This document shows positions 56,799 through 64,000 of a DNA stretch of 64,000 bases, in pieces; position 1 is the first letter of the stretch, and every line of letters begins with the position of its first letter. The stretch is from Bin95 sp965220855 (GTDB taxonomy: Bacteria > Pseudomonadota > Alphaproteobacteria > Bin95). Below the pieces are notes generated by a model that searched no databases, was not told where the DNA came from, and saw only the letters and a list, made by a program, of their open reading frames with translations. The stretch lies in NCBI GenBank assembly GCA_965220855.1, contig CBDCQY010000001.1:186001-250000 (forward strand), written 5' to 3'. A program made the position numbers and the translations under genes.

Positions 56799-57743
56799 GT
56801 GACGATGCGCGTCTTCCGGCAATTCCGGGGCCTGCCGGCCGACGCGCGGGGCGCCGTCACGGCGCTTGGCAATTTCGACGGCGTGCATGGCGGCCATCGC
56901 GCCGTCATCGCCGCCTGCCGCGAGCTCGCCCGGGGCGCGCCGCTCGCCGCGCTCACCTTCGAGCCGCATCCGCGCAGCTATTTCCGCCCCGACGAACCCT
57001 CCTTCCGGCTCACCACGCTGCGCGGCAAGCTCTACCAGCTGGAGCCGCTCGGCCTCGACCTGCTCTATGTGCTGGACTTCGACGACGCCATGGCGGCGCG
57101 CGCGCCGGAGGCCTTCGCGCGCGAGGTGCTGGCGGAAGGCCTCGGCGTCGCCCATGCGGTGGTCGGCGATGATTTCCGCTTCGGGCGCGCCCGCGCCGGC
57201 CGGCCGGCGGACCTCGCCGCCTTCGGACGCCGGCTCGGCTTCGCCGTCACCGTGCTGGCGGATGTGATCGCGCCCGATGGCGTCGGCTACTCCTCCACCC
57301 GCGTGCGCGAGCATCTGGCCGCCGGCCAGCCGCGCGAGGCGGCGCGGCTGCTGGGCCGGCCCTGGGAGATCGACGGCGAAGTCCGGGCCGGGCGGCGGCT
57401 CGGCCGCACCATCGGCTTCCCGACCGCCAATCTGGGGCTGGGCGAGCTGCTGACGCCCGCCCACGGCGTCTATGCGGTGCGCGCCGGGCTGGAGGAGGCT
57501 TCGGGCTGGGTCTGGCGCGACGGCGTCGCCAATCTCGGCGTCCGGCCGACCGTGGACGGCGAGCAACTGGCCTTCGAGGTCCATATTTTCGACTTCGCCG
57601 AAGACATTTACGGCCGCACGCTGCGGGTGCGGATGCTGGACTTCATCCGCCCGGAGCGCCGCTTCGACGGCCTCGACGCGCTCAAGGCGCAGATCGCCGC
57701 CGACTGCGCCACCGCCCGCGAAAGGCTGGCCGCCAGCCCCTGA
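56799..57743 (+). CDS. ribF: bifunctional riboflavin kinase / FAD synthetase
   Basis: A 314-residue RibF making FMN and FAD from riboflavin. The adenylyltransferase half opens with AVTALGNFDGVHGGHRAVI and has YSSTRVREHL; the C-terminal kinase half has GRTIGFPTANLGL and GVANLGVRPTVDG. The start is GTG 56799 (GGAG 5 nt upstream) or ATG 56805. Its stop lies 4 nt before a relic of the mutT 3' end, indicating that ribF and mutT were once convergent neighbours. Confidence 0.94.
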   Translation: MTMRVFRQFRGLPADARGAVTALGNFDGVHGGHRAVIAACRELARGAPLAALTFEPHPRSYFRPDEPSFRLTTLRGKLYQLEPLGLDLLYVLDFDDAMAARAPEAFAREVLAEGLGVAHAVVGDDFRFGRARAGRPADLAAFGRRLGFAVTVLADVIAPDGVGYSSTRVREHLAAGQPREAARLLGRPWEIDGEVRAGRRLGRTIGFPTANLGLGELLTPAHGVYAVRAGLEEASGWVWRDGVANLGVRPTVDGEQLAFEVHIFDFAEDIYGRTLRVRMLDFIRPERRFDGLDALKAQIAADCATARERLAASP

Positions 57744-57746
57744 CCT

Positions 57747-57774
57747 CTCAGAGCAGGTCGCGGAGCATGGCGAC
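57747..57774 (+). repeat. 28-bp direct repeat, left copy (att-like, mutT 3' end)
   Basis: CTCAGAGCAGGTCGCGGAGC followed by ATGGCGAC. On the minus strand it encodes VAMLRDLL plus stop, the exact C-terminus of the MutT protein at 59806. It matches 59805-59832 with one mismatch. It lies 3 nt behind the ribF stop. Confidence 0.9.
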
Positions 57775-57798
57775 AACGATGTGAGAGGGGAGCGCTGA

Positions 57799-58287
57799 AT
57801 GATGCAGGACAGGTCCTGGAAGAACCAGCCCCTTTTCATGATGGTTCGGGCAAACGAACTCGGGCGACTCGTGGAGCACCTCGAGGTTGAACAGAGGGAC
57901 GGCGTTTGGCGCGAAGGAACGAATATAGCGGTCCCGGTACTTTTGGCCCTCGCCGCCGAGATCGGTCTGAAGGCGTGGCATAGAAGCGAGGGCAACAAGG
58001 TGCCGAAAACTCATGATCTCCTAGATCTATTCGATACCTTGGGAGAGAAAGCGCGGAGACGTCTTCAAGACAAGATGCCGGAAGTTCCCGGAGAGATTCC
58101 GGAATTTCCGGTCTATCCAGGCATAAGAGACGCACTGCGCCAAAACAAGGACATCTTCACACGTTGGAGATATGCGTATGAACACAATTCTGTGACAGCC
58201 GAAACGGGCGTCCTCAGGGCAGCGCTCAAGGCAATTGTCGATGCATATATCGTCGAGATGCCTTCGGAGCGACGCCTCAAGGGTTAG
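57799..58287 (+). CDS. HEPN-like protein
   Basis: A 162-residue helical protein. VPVLLALAAEIGLKAWHRSEG, PKTHDLLDLFDTLGEKARRRL and FTRWRYAYEHNS follow the pattern of HEPN-type small helical proteins; RYAYEH gives the R-x4-H motif found in HEPN RNases. GGGGAG lies 6 nt before the ATG. It is the left gene of the islet at the mutT end and faces a nuclease-like gene. A defence or toxin role is inferred. Confidence 0.55.
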   Translation: MMQDRSWKNQPLFMMVRANELGRLVEHLEVEQRDGVWREGTNIAVPVLLALAAEIGLKAWHRSEGNKVPKTHDLLDLFDTLGEKARRRLQDKMPEVPGEIPEFPVYPGIRDALRQNKDIFTRWRYAYEHNSVTAETGVLRAALKAIVDAYIVEMPSERRLKG

Positions 58288-58497
58288 GTCGATACGGTGC
58301 AGCGTTTGTGTTGTGACGCTCGATATCCGTGGGTAGATGCCAGAATTCTAGTTCGATACCCAAGAACGGTCCGGTAATTCCCGCTCGGTGTTGGGCGATG
58401 GATCATCTTGCTTCCGGTCAATTCAAGCACAGCTAGAAAGGGCGAAGATTTTGCAGGTTTAGAATCCGGCATTATGAGAAAGGATTCTGACAATTAC

Positions 58498-59310
58498 CTA
58501 AACATGATCATTGAAAAAGTAGAATTCAGGATTGATTTTTCTTCCACTACACCCCGAAAGATGCGCGAGTATTATTCCAAGTCCGTTCGCAATATTCTTG
58601 ACTCTCTTATCTTGAGTGCTTTTTCGAGTGATATAATATGGCTTCATTGGAAACTCCGGTGCAGCCCAAAAATTTCCAGTCTGTTCATTACCAAGAGCGT
58701 GAAGAAAACCATTCATGCTGAAAATCATAGTAATTGGATCGATCATCTTTGGCATTTTGTTTTCAATTTCATTTTCATGATCTAGCCCAATTATTCCCAC
58801 AATAGGATTTGTATAATATCCACCTTCAAGCTGTTTGCCAACGCCTACACCTCCGGGTAAAACGCGAGCACTATCTTTACAAGTTAGATTCAATTCAGCC
58901 AAATTACATTGCAATTTACTTACTGCATCTTCCAAAGTTGCCTTTCGCAATGTTCTCTTTACTTCAAATATACCTACCACCGACTCTAGGGGAATGATTT
59001 CCGCTCCACCCTGCTTGTCGAGTGAGAAAATTCGATTCGGAACTAAGGAATCTACGATTACAACATCTAGCTGTTGAGATATTATCGGATTGTGATTTTT
59101 GCTTTTTGCAAAAACAATATAGCCGTGCGCTATTCGAAATCTATCAGGTAAGACATTTGATAGAAATCCTCTCATTTCATCTTCAATAGAAATCCCACTG
59201 AGATGAATATTTTTCACGTATTGATTAACGAAATGCGATTTCTGCAGTAGATATTCTACATACTGTGAATGCAGCGAGAAAATATCTCGGTATGACGGAG
59301 TTCGTGGCAT
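58498..59310 (-). CDS. DUF6602 family nuclease-like protein
   Basis: A 270-residue AT-rich gene product. ISIEDEMRGFLSNVLPDRFRIAHGYIV, then QQLDVVIVDS, then IPLESVVGIFEVKRTLRK match the DUF6602 type; D-x-x-x-x-D followed by E-V-K has the form of a PD-(D/E)xK nuclease core. GAGGAC lies about 7 nt before the ATG at 59310. It converges on the HEPN-like gene. Members occur in mobile and defence loci; the target is unknown. Confidence 0.6.
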   Translation of the reverse strand: MPRTPSYRDIFSLHSQYVEYLLQKSHFVNQYVKNIHLSGISIEDEMRGFLSNVLPDRFRIAHGYIVFAKSKNHNPIISQQLDVVIVDSLVPNRIFSLDKQGGAEIIPLESVVGIFEVKRTLRKATLEDAVSKLQCNLAELNLTCKDSARVLPGGVGVGKQLEGGYYTNPIVGIIGLDHENEIENKMPKMIDPITMIFSMNGFLHALGNEQTGNFWAAPEFPMKPYYITRKSTQDKRVKNIANGLGIILAHLSGCSGRKINPEFYFFNDHV

Positions 59311-59804
59311 TTTCTTGTCCTCTTAAGATTTGATTTTTCGTCCACGCAAGTGCGCTACACTCGGAATCCACTACACATTCTCGAACCTCATCGTGCCGGT
59401 GACGCCCGGGGGCATTGGATACCGACGGTATCGCCGCAATCGAAGGTCGATCCCTCTTGTAGGTATTCACTCCACCGCGAATAAGACCGTTCGCTTCTGC
59501 TCGACTGTAGCTCTCCCGGTATTATATTCCTTTAGAGGGCGGGATTCCAGAACCTCGCCGGCGAGCGCGCCGGCACCGGTCGAGGCCTCGACAGCGACCT
59601 CGGAGGAGGCATCCGCGGGCGAAACCGGCCCCTGCTCCGTGTCTTGGCGCTGTTGCTTCTCTGCCCCGGCTTTCCGTTGGCGGCGCGAGCGCTCGGCATG
59701 GTACATTTACTCAGCCTTGCAGCCGAACCGCGCGGAGCGCCTTTCCGCGTGCGGGCAGTTCAGCGCTTGGTCCTGCCGCGCTTTGGGAGTAGCGCGGATC
59801 GCGG
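59311..59804. other. right end of the mutT islet, no clear gene
   Basis: About 490 bp behind the DUF6602 start. The part up to 59530 is of moderate GC; from 59530 to 59760 it is GC-rich again. A minus-strand frame at 59467-59706 reads SRRQRKAGAEKQQRQD then Ala/Ser/Glu-rich sequence and could be a fragment of a larger gene, but nothing was identified. The promoter of the DUF6602 gene should lie at its left end. Confidence 0.35.
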
Positions 59805-59832
59805 CTCAAAGCAGGTCGCGGAGCATGGCGAC
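59805..59832 (+). repeat. 28-bp direct repeat, right copy (inside mutT 3' end)
   Basis: CTCAAAGCAGGTCGCGGAGC followed by ATGGCGAC, overlapping the last nine codons and stop of mutT. It matches 57747-57774 with one mismatch. The two copies are 2058 bp apart. Confidence 0.9.
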
Positions 59833-60207
59833 CAGCGGGCGGTCGGCGGGGGGCATCGGCCAGTCGCGCATCTCGCGCGGGCGCACCCAGGCGAGGCGCT
59901 GGCCTTCCCTCGGCTTCGGAACGCCCCGCCAGACGCGGCAGACATAGAGCGGCATCAGCAGGTGAAAGTCGGCATAGGCGTGGCTGGCGAAGGTGAGCGG
60001 GGCCAGGCAGGAGGTCTCGGTGTCGATGCCGAGCTCCTCCCGGAGCTCGCGCAACAGCGCGGCCTCCGGCGTCTCGCCGGGCAGCACCTTGCCGCCCGGA
60101 AACTCCCAGAGCCCGGCCATCGCCTTGCCTTCGGGGCGCTCGGCCAGCAGCACGCGGCCGTCGCGGTCCACCAGCGCCGCGGCGACCACCAGCAGCGGGC
60201 CGGCCAT
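59806..60207 (-). CDS. mutT: MutT-type (8-oxo-dGTP) Nudix hydrolase
   Basis: A 133-residue Nudix protein. The box FPGGKVLPGETPEAALLREL-REELGI is complete and follows VLLAERPEGKAMAGLWE, the MutT substrate-selective region. It should clean 8-oxo-dGTP from the nucleotide pool. The ATG at 60207 overlaps the argJ stop by one base (TGATG). Its last 27 bp form the right direct repeat of the adjacent islet, so the gene was rebuilt or left intact by the insertion. Confidence 0.9.
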   Translation of the reverse strand: MAGPLLVVAAALVDRDGRVLLAERPEGKAMAGLWEFPGGKVLPGETPEAALLRELREELGIDTETSCLAPLTFASHAYADFHLLMPLYVCRVWRGVPKPREGQRLAWVRPREMRDWPMPPADRPLVAMLRDLL

Positions 60208-61430
60208 CAGGAGCGGTAGGAGCCGTTGATGTCGATATAGCCGTGGGTCAGATCGCAGGTCCACACCACCGCCCGGCCGCGCCCGACGCCGACATCGACC
60301 GCGATGGAAATCTCCCGGCCCTGCATATGCCGGGCCACCGGCGTCTCGTCATAGTCCGGCGCGACCTGTCCGCCGCGCGTGATCTCGACGCCGCCGATGG
60401 CGATGCGCAGCGCATCCCGGTCCGCCCGCTCGCCCGCCTTGCCGACCGCCATCACGATCCGCCCCCAATTGGCGTCCTCGCCGGCGATCGCGGTCTTGAC
60501 CAGCGGCGAGTTGGCGATCGCCAGCCCGATGCGCCGGGCGGCGCGCGCCGAGGCGGCCCCGGTGACGGCGACCTCGACGAACTTGCTCGCGCCCTCGCCG
60601 TCGCGGACGATCTGCTGGGCGAGGTCGCGGCAGACCGCCTCCAGCGCCCGCGCGAAGTCGCGCAGCATGGGCGCCTCGGGCGGGGGATTGCCGGCCGCGC
60701 CGGTGGCGGCGACCAGCACCGTGTCGCTGGTCGAGGTGTCGCTATCGACGGTGATGGCGTTGAAGCTCCGCGCCACCGCCCGGCTCACCAGAGGCTGCAG
60801 CAGCGCGGGCGGGATGCGCGCATCGGTGAACAGATAGGCGAGCATGGTCGCCATATCGGGCGCGATCATGCCCGAACCCTTTGCGATGCCGGCGATGCGC
60901 ACCGTCCGGCCGCCGATCCGCGCCTCGGCCGACGCGCCCTTGGGGAAGGTGTCGGTGGTCATGATGGCGCGCGCCGCGCCTTCCCAGCCGCCGGGCGCCA
61001 GCGCCGCGGTCAGCGCCGGCAGCCGCTCCACGATGGTGCGCTCGGCCGGCAGCGGCTCGCCGATGACGCCGGTGGAGGAGACGAACACTTCCCCCTCCGG
61101 GCAGCCGAGCGCGCGGGCGGTCGCCGCCACGGTCTGCGAGACGGCCCGCTCGCCCGCGCGGCCGGTGAAGGCGTTGGCGTTGCCGGCGTTCACCACGATG
61201 GCGCGCGCCCGCCCGCCCGCGAGCGCCCGCCGGCACCACTCCACCGGCGCCGAGGCGGTGAGCGAGCGGGTGAGCGCGCCGGCGATCGCGGCGCCGGGCG
61301 CAAGCTCGGCCAGCAGCAGATCGTCGCGGCCCCGATAGCGGATGCCGGCATTGACGGTGGCGAAGCGCAGCCCGGCGATCTCGGGCATGGCCGGAAAGCC
61401 GGCCGGGGCCAGCGGCGAGATCGTGCTCAT
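60207..61430 (-). CDS. argJ: bifunctional ornithine acetyltransferase / N-acetylglutamate synthase
   Basis: A 407-residue ArgJ of the cyclic arginine pathway, moving acetyl from acetylornithine to glutamate. The self-cleavage site is present: Thr195 in KGSGMIAPDMATMLAYLFTDA (given as pieces GSGMIAPDMATML and AYLFTDA), cleaving before Thr. VSSTGVIGEPLP and the C-terminal GYIDINGSYRS are ArgJ-typical. It overlaps the parvulin gene by 4 nt upstream and mutT downstream. Confidence 0.96.
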   Translation of the reverse strand: MSTISPLAPAGFPAMPEIAGLRFATVNAGIRYRGRDDLLLAELAPGAAIAGALTRSLTASAPVEWCRRALAGGRARAIVVNAGNANAFTGRAGERAVSQTVAATARALGCPEGEVFVSSTGVIGEPLPAERTIVERLPALTAALAPGGWEGAARAIMTTDTFPKGASAEARIGGRTVRIAGIAKGSGMIAPDMATMLAYLFTDARIPPALLQPLVSRAVARSFNAITVDSDTSTSDTVLVAATGAAGNPPPEAPMLRDFARALEAVCRDLAQQIVRDGEGASKFVEVAVTGAASARAARRIGLAIANSPLVKTAIAGEDANWGRIVMAVGKAGERADRDALRIAIGGVEITRGGQVAPDYDETPVARHMQGREISIAVDVGVGRGRAVVWTCDLTHGYIDINGSYRS

Positions 61431-62236
61431 TGCTTGCGCCCCTCGGCGTCGTAGCGCTCGACGGCCGTTTGCGTCCGCAGCTCCTCGATATGCTCCTGGA
61501 GCAGCCGCTCGCGCAGCTGGCGCGACAGCGCCTGGCGGGCCTGCTCGAAGGGGGGCGCGTCCGGTCGGGCCTTTTCGTGCACCAGGATCACATGCCAGCC
61601 GAATTGCGTCTGCACCGGCTCCCGGCTGTATTGCCCCGGCTCCAGCGCCAGCACGGCGTCCTGGAAGGGCGCGACCATGGCGCCCATGCCGAAGGGGGGG
61701 AGTTCGCCGCCCTTGGCCTTGCTGGGGCCGATGGAATGCCGGGTGGCGAGCGCGGCGAACTCGGCGCCCTCGTCCAGCTGGCGGATAATGTCGCGCGCCG
61801 CCGCCTCGTCGGCGAGCAGGATGTGGCTCGCCCGCATCTGCAGCTTGCCCTTGCCCTCCGGATAGGTCTCGTCATAGAGCGCCCGCACCCGGGCCTCGTC
61901 CTCGAAGGGCTTGAGATACTCCACCATGTAATACTGGCTGAGCAGGGAGCGCCGCCGGGCGGCCAGTTCGCGCTGGAACTCCAGCCTCCGGTCGAGGCCC
62001 TCGGCCTCGGCGACCGCCAGCATCAGATACATCTCGATGACGCGCTCGCGGGCGACCTGCAGGATGACCTGCGGCGTCGCGCCCCGCATGGTCGGGGCGA
62101 GCTGGGTCGCCTCGCGCTCGACCTCCGATCTGTGGATGAGGACGTCGCCCACCTTGGCGACCACCGGATCGACCGCCTGTGCGGCGGCGACGGCCGGGGC
62201 CGCCATGGCCGCCAGCAGAAAGAGAATGAGACGCAT
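61427..62236 (-). CDS. peptidylprolyl isomerase (parvulin, periplasmic)
   Basis: A 269-residue PpiC/SurA-like protein. A signal peptide covers about residues 1-19 (LILFLLAAMAAPAVAAAQA), an N-terminal chaperone-like helical part follows, and the parvulin domain lies near residues 130-230 (RASHILLADEAAA, HSIGPSKAKGGELPPFGMGAM, TQFGWHVILVHE). It should help fold periplasmic or outer-membrane proteins. Coupled to argJ. In many alphaproteobacteria secA sits divergently upstream; here repeat copy B does. Confidence 0.92.
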   Translation of the reverse strand: MRLILFLLAAMAAPAVAAAQAVDPVVAKVGDVLIHRSEVEREATQLAPTMRGATPQVILQVARERVIEMYLMLAVAEAEGLDRRLEFQRELAARRRSLLSQYYMVEYLKPFEDEARVRALYDETYPEGKGKLQMRASHILLADEAAARDIIRQLDEGAEFAALATRHSIGPSKAKGGELPPFGMGAMVAPFQDAVLALEPGQYSREPVQTQFGWHVILVHEKARPDAPPFEQARQALSRQLRERLLQEHIEELRTQTAVERYDAEGRKQ

Positions 62237-62429
62237 GAAGAGGATCGCCCTGTCGAAGCCGCCGGAACGCCCCCCAGCATGGACGCCAAGCCGCCCCCGG
62301 TCAATTCAGTTTGTTCTCGACAGCGGCAGTCAACCCCTGTTGCGTTCGCGGTGATATATGAGGTTCTGTGTCAGGGTTGGAAGGGGTTCTCCCTGTGGTT
62401 CGAAAACAGCCACACGAAAGAGCACCCCC

Positions 62430-62662
62430 ATGCTACAGCGCGCTGCGACGATCGGGAGTTTGCCGATGGCCTGCGAGCTCGTGAAGCGGATGCAAGCCGA
62501 TGGTCTGGAGTGAAGCGAGGGCTATCGCCCGCTTGCCCGGCAGGCGCTGGCCAAGATTATCGAGGGCCGGATGGCGGAAGCGGTCGATGGCTGGCTCGCC
62601 CGTCTCAACGGGAGCGCAATGCGCGACCGGCGCAATGGCGGCTATGCGCGCCATTTACTGCT
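62430..62662 (+). pseudogene. IS256-type (mutator) transposase 5' remnant, copy B
   Basis: Starts at ATG 62430, reads QRAATIGSLPMACELVKRMQ then stops after GLE; the match resumes in another frame through ARQALAKIIEGRMAEAVDGW and DRRNGGYARHLL. The similarity to a mutator-type transposase N-terminus ends at 62662, and the rest of the gene is absent. It shares the early stop with copy A but has one extra base in the CAACGGG segment. Confidence 0.7.
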
Positions 62663-62708
62663 CCGTGCGAAGGTGCGGGGCGCGGTGTCGGAGGAGTGTG
62701 CGGACGGA

Positions 62709-63380
62709 ATGGCGGAGAAGACGGATGCGCCCCGGCGCCAGCATAATGCGGACCGGATGCGGCGCGCGGACGCCTGGCTCCAGCGGAGCCGGGCGGAGGA
62801 CACGGAGGACATAGAGCGGTTCATCTTCCTGTGGATCGCCTTCAACGCCGCCTATGGCGACGAAGACGCCATGCGCGATTTCGCCGAGGCTCCGGTGGGG
62901 CAGCCGAGCGAAGCCGCGCGTTTCAACACCTTCCTGCTCCGCATCGTCCGCAACGACCCGGATCGCGTCCTCTACGGCATCCTCTGGGAGCGCTATTCGG
63001 GGCCGATCCGCAAGCTGCTGAACAACCCCTATGTCTATCGGCCCTTCTGGCGCGCGGTCCAGCGCGGCGGCGGCGACGGCTGGCGGGAACGGCTGGCGGC
63101 GGACAATCGGGAGGTGGAGCGCGCCGTCGCGAGCCGCGACAGCTTCGCCATCCTGACCCGGATATTCCGCCGGCTCTACACGCTGCGCAATCAGATCTTC
63201 CATGGCGGCGCGACCTGGCCCGCCGGCTTCGGCCGCGACCAGATTCGCGACGGCAGCAACATCATGGCTGCGCTCGTGCCGGCGATCCTGGACATCATGC
63301 GCCGCGACCTGGAGCAAAACCCGGATTCGGACCGCTGGGGCCGGGTCGCCTATCCGCGCATCAACGACCGTCCCGAATGA
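62709..63380 (+). CDS. HEPN-domain protein (Apea-like)
   Basis: A 223-residue soluble protein. MRRADAWLQRSRAEDTED-IERFIFLWIAFNAAYG at the N-terminus and IFRRLYTLRNQIFHGGATWP near residue 145 are characteristic of Apea-like HEPN proteins; R-x4-H (RNQIFH) is intact. ATG 62709 has GGAGGAG about 12 nt upstream; the frame is open back into the transposase remnant. An inactive 3' fragment lies in copy A at 47650-47910. HEPN proteins are often RNases in defence or toxin systems; this gene's role is not shown. Confidence 0.65.
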   Translation: MAEKTDAPRRQHNADRMRRADAWLQRSRAEDTEDIERFIFLWIAFNAAYGDEDAMRDFAEAPVGQPSEAARFNTFLLRIVRNDPDRVLYGILWERYSGPIRKLLNNPYVYRPFWRAVQRGGGDGWRERLAADNREVERAVASRDSFAILTRIFRRLYTLRNQIFHGGATWPAGFGRDQIRDGSNIMAALVPAILDIMRRDLEQNPDSDRWGRVAYPRINDRPE

Positions 63381-63478
63381 GAAAGTCGAAGTCGCAGCCC
63401 CGGTCGGCCTGCGTCACCGTCTCCAGATAGAGGCGCAGATTGCCGCGCCCGGCGCCTTCATGCTCCGGCGGACGCCAG
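63361..63478 (-). pseudogene. 3' fragment of an IlvD/Edd dehydratase gene
   Basis: 118 bp nearly identical to the last 118 bp of the dehydratase gene at 45972-47669, ending with the same CDFDFL-x-RDGR and stop. It has no upstream part of that gene. It converges with the HEPN gene, whose stop lies 20 bp inside it, exactly as in copy A. Confidence 0.9.
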
Positions 63479-63498
63479 ACCGCCCGGCCCGACGCCCG

Positions 63499-64000
63499 TC
63501 AGCACTCGCCCACTTTCAACGAGCCGCTGCAGTTGCTGACTTCATCGAAGTCGCCGAACTTGACGGTGATGCTGCTTGTGGCGGTGTCGCCATCGCCATC
63601 GTCGCAAGATGCGTCTTCGACCTTGCACTTCTTGTCGTCCGTCACCGTGACCTGGTCGTCGTTCGTTATCGTGCATGTCGCATCGCCGGTCCGCGCCGGG
63701 CTGTCGTTCCAGCGACGGAGGCAGTTTGCCGCCGTGATGTCGGACATATTGCAGAGATCGCCCCCGCCGTTTGTGCAGCAATGCACTTTCTGGACATGAT
63801 GGCCCGCCCGGTTGGTTCTTCTGACTTTGGTCCCGGCAATGGTATGCCATTGGGGAGAGGCGTTCGAGCGATAGACCCAAACGTGCACCTTTCCATATTC
63901 CGAGCAATCGTTGAAAACCTCGTACCAGGTCTTTTTCAACCAACCCCGGTTGACCCACATCGCAGAAACGCAGTCCGAATCCGCCTGGCTGATATCTCCC
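63499..64000 (-). CDS. cysteine-rich secreted-type protein (C-terminal part)
   Basis: The frame is open from the right edge of the window to a stop at 63499, giving the last 167 codons. The product is rich in cysteine and acidic residues, with NCLRRWNDSPARTGDATC, KKCKVEDASC and a closing NCSGSLKVGEC. A W-N-S-A spaced cysteine module ending in NC-G-LKVG-C recalls small CVNH/mannan-binding-type lectin modules, but this is from memory and weak. The N-terminus and any signal peptide lie outside the window. Confidence 0.55.
   Translation of the reverse strand, partial: GDISQADSDCVSAMWVNRGWLKKTWYEVFNDCSEYGKVHVWVYRSNASPQWHTIAGTKVRRTNRAGHHVQKVHCCTNGGGDLCNMSDITAANCLRRWNDSPARTGDATCTITNDDQVTVTDDKKCKVEDASCDDGDGDTATSSITVKFGDFDEVSNCSGSLKVGEC

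Larger units (their letters stand above)
57775..59804. mobile_element. 2-kb islet inserted at the 3' end of mutT
   Basis: The segment between the two 28-bp repeats carries a HEPN-type gene (plus), a DUF6602 gene (minus) and non-coding sequence. It is on average much more AT-rich than the flanks. Because the right repeat completes mutT and the left repeat is a leftover mutT end beside ribF, the layout is like a site-specific insertion that restores its target gene. No integrase or transposase is inside, so its mover must be elsewhere or the event was recombinational. Confidence 0.7.
62329..63478 (+). repeat. inverted large repeat, copy B (1150 bp)
   Basis: The longer copy of the block at 47552-48227, in opposite orientation and about 14 kb away. 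It runs from GTCAACCCCTGTTGCG (outer end of the IS256-type leader) through the transposase remnant and a complete HEPN gene to the last 118 bp of a dehydratase gene. It shows that the block was duplicated together with the dehydratase end. Confidence 0.9.

Noticed and set aside
62329..62662. A complete IS256 element
   Set aside because: Only the leader and the first 80 or so codons of the transposase remain, frameshifted, with no catalytic domain and no second inverted repeat.

Overview
The window is chromosomal DNA of high GC content (by eye near 70 %), almost certainly from an alphaproteobacterium of the Rhodospirillales/Rhizobiales type. The main indicators are a DUF1476 zeta-type F1-ATPase inhibitor, the bolA / J-domain / cobS / cobT cluster, the yicC-gmk and mltG-fabF-acpP-fabG order, a complete SUF operon headed by an Rrf2 regulator, and the ppiC-argJ-mutT cluster. 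Genes are dense and often joined by ATGA or TGATG overlaps.

Layout. 1-2.4 kb: GldG-type ABC-2 exporter operon (minus), cut by the window start. 2.5-5.6 kb: amidase, a CmcJ/NvfI-like putative oxidoreductase and a DUF427 protein. 5.6-11.2 kb (minus): gmk, yicC, mltG, fabF, acpP, fabG and a Nudix hydrolase. 11.3-17.7 kb (plus): rrf2-sufB-C-D-S-U-T-A. 17.7-20.2 kb: AT-rich islet with a TIR/deoxyribosyltransferase-like protein, then a DUF4928 restriction-type protein and Vsr without a methyltransferase. 20.3-28.6 kb: TMBIM membrane protein, ArsC/Spx-like protein, two alpha/beta hydrolases, UvrD-type helicase, enoyl-CoA hydratase, 2-hydroxyacid dehydrogenase, a 104-bp tandem repeat, DUF1476 and an NRDE protein. 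28.7-30.5 kb: second AT-rich islet with a GIY-YIG protein, an unknown protein and a proline-rich GYQP-type small protein. 30.5-36 kb: AidB-like dehydrogenase, cobT, cobS, J-protein and bolA, then a 272-bp nested inverted-repeat element.

36.2-52.2 kb: two very large autotransporter-like surface proteins sharing a C-terminal barrel but carrying different passengers (Ig-like plus Calx-beta-like repeats; FN3 plus Ig plus Calx-beta). Between them lie a broken surface-protein fragment, two IlvD/Edd sugar-acid dehydratases, an MFS exporter and a nitroreductase. 52.3-57.7 kb: tRNA-Pro(GGG), TauE/SafE exporter, a CPC-motif small protein, MFS, pobA, a cysteine-less DJ-1/PfpI protein and ribF.

57.7-64 kb: a 2.06-kb islet (HEPN protein plus DUF6602 nuclease-like protein) inserted exactly at the 3' end of mutT and bounded by 28-bp direct repeats; then mutT, argJ, a parvulin; then an IS256-type transposase remnant with an intact HEPN gene. 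That last block is an inverted, longer copy of a decayed block at 47.6-48.2 kb.

The most unusual content is the set of small defence-like islets placed just behind the 3' ends of housekeeping genes, the att-like duplication of the mutT end, the 15-kb-apart inverted duplication, and the cloverleaf element at 36 kb. No CRISPR array, complete IS, integrase, rRNA or replication origin was seen. All functional calls rest on reading the sequence; no database search was run.
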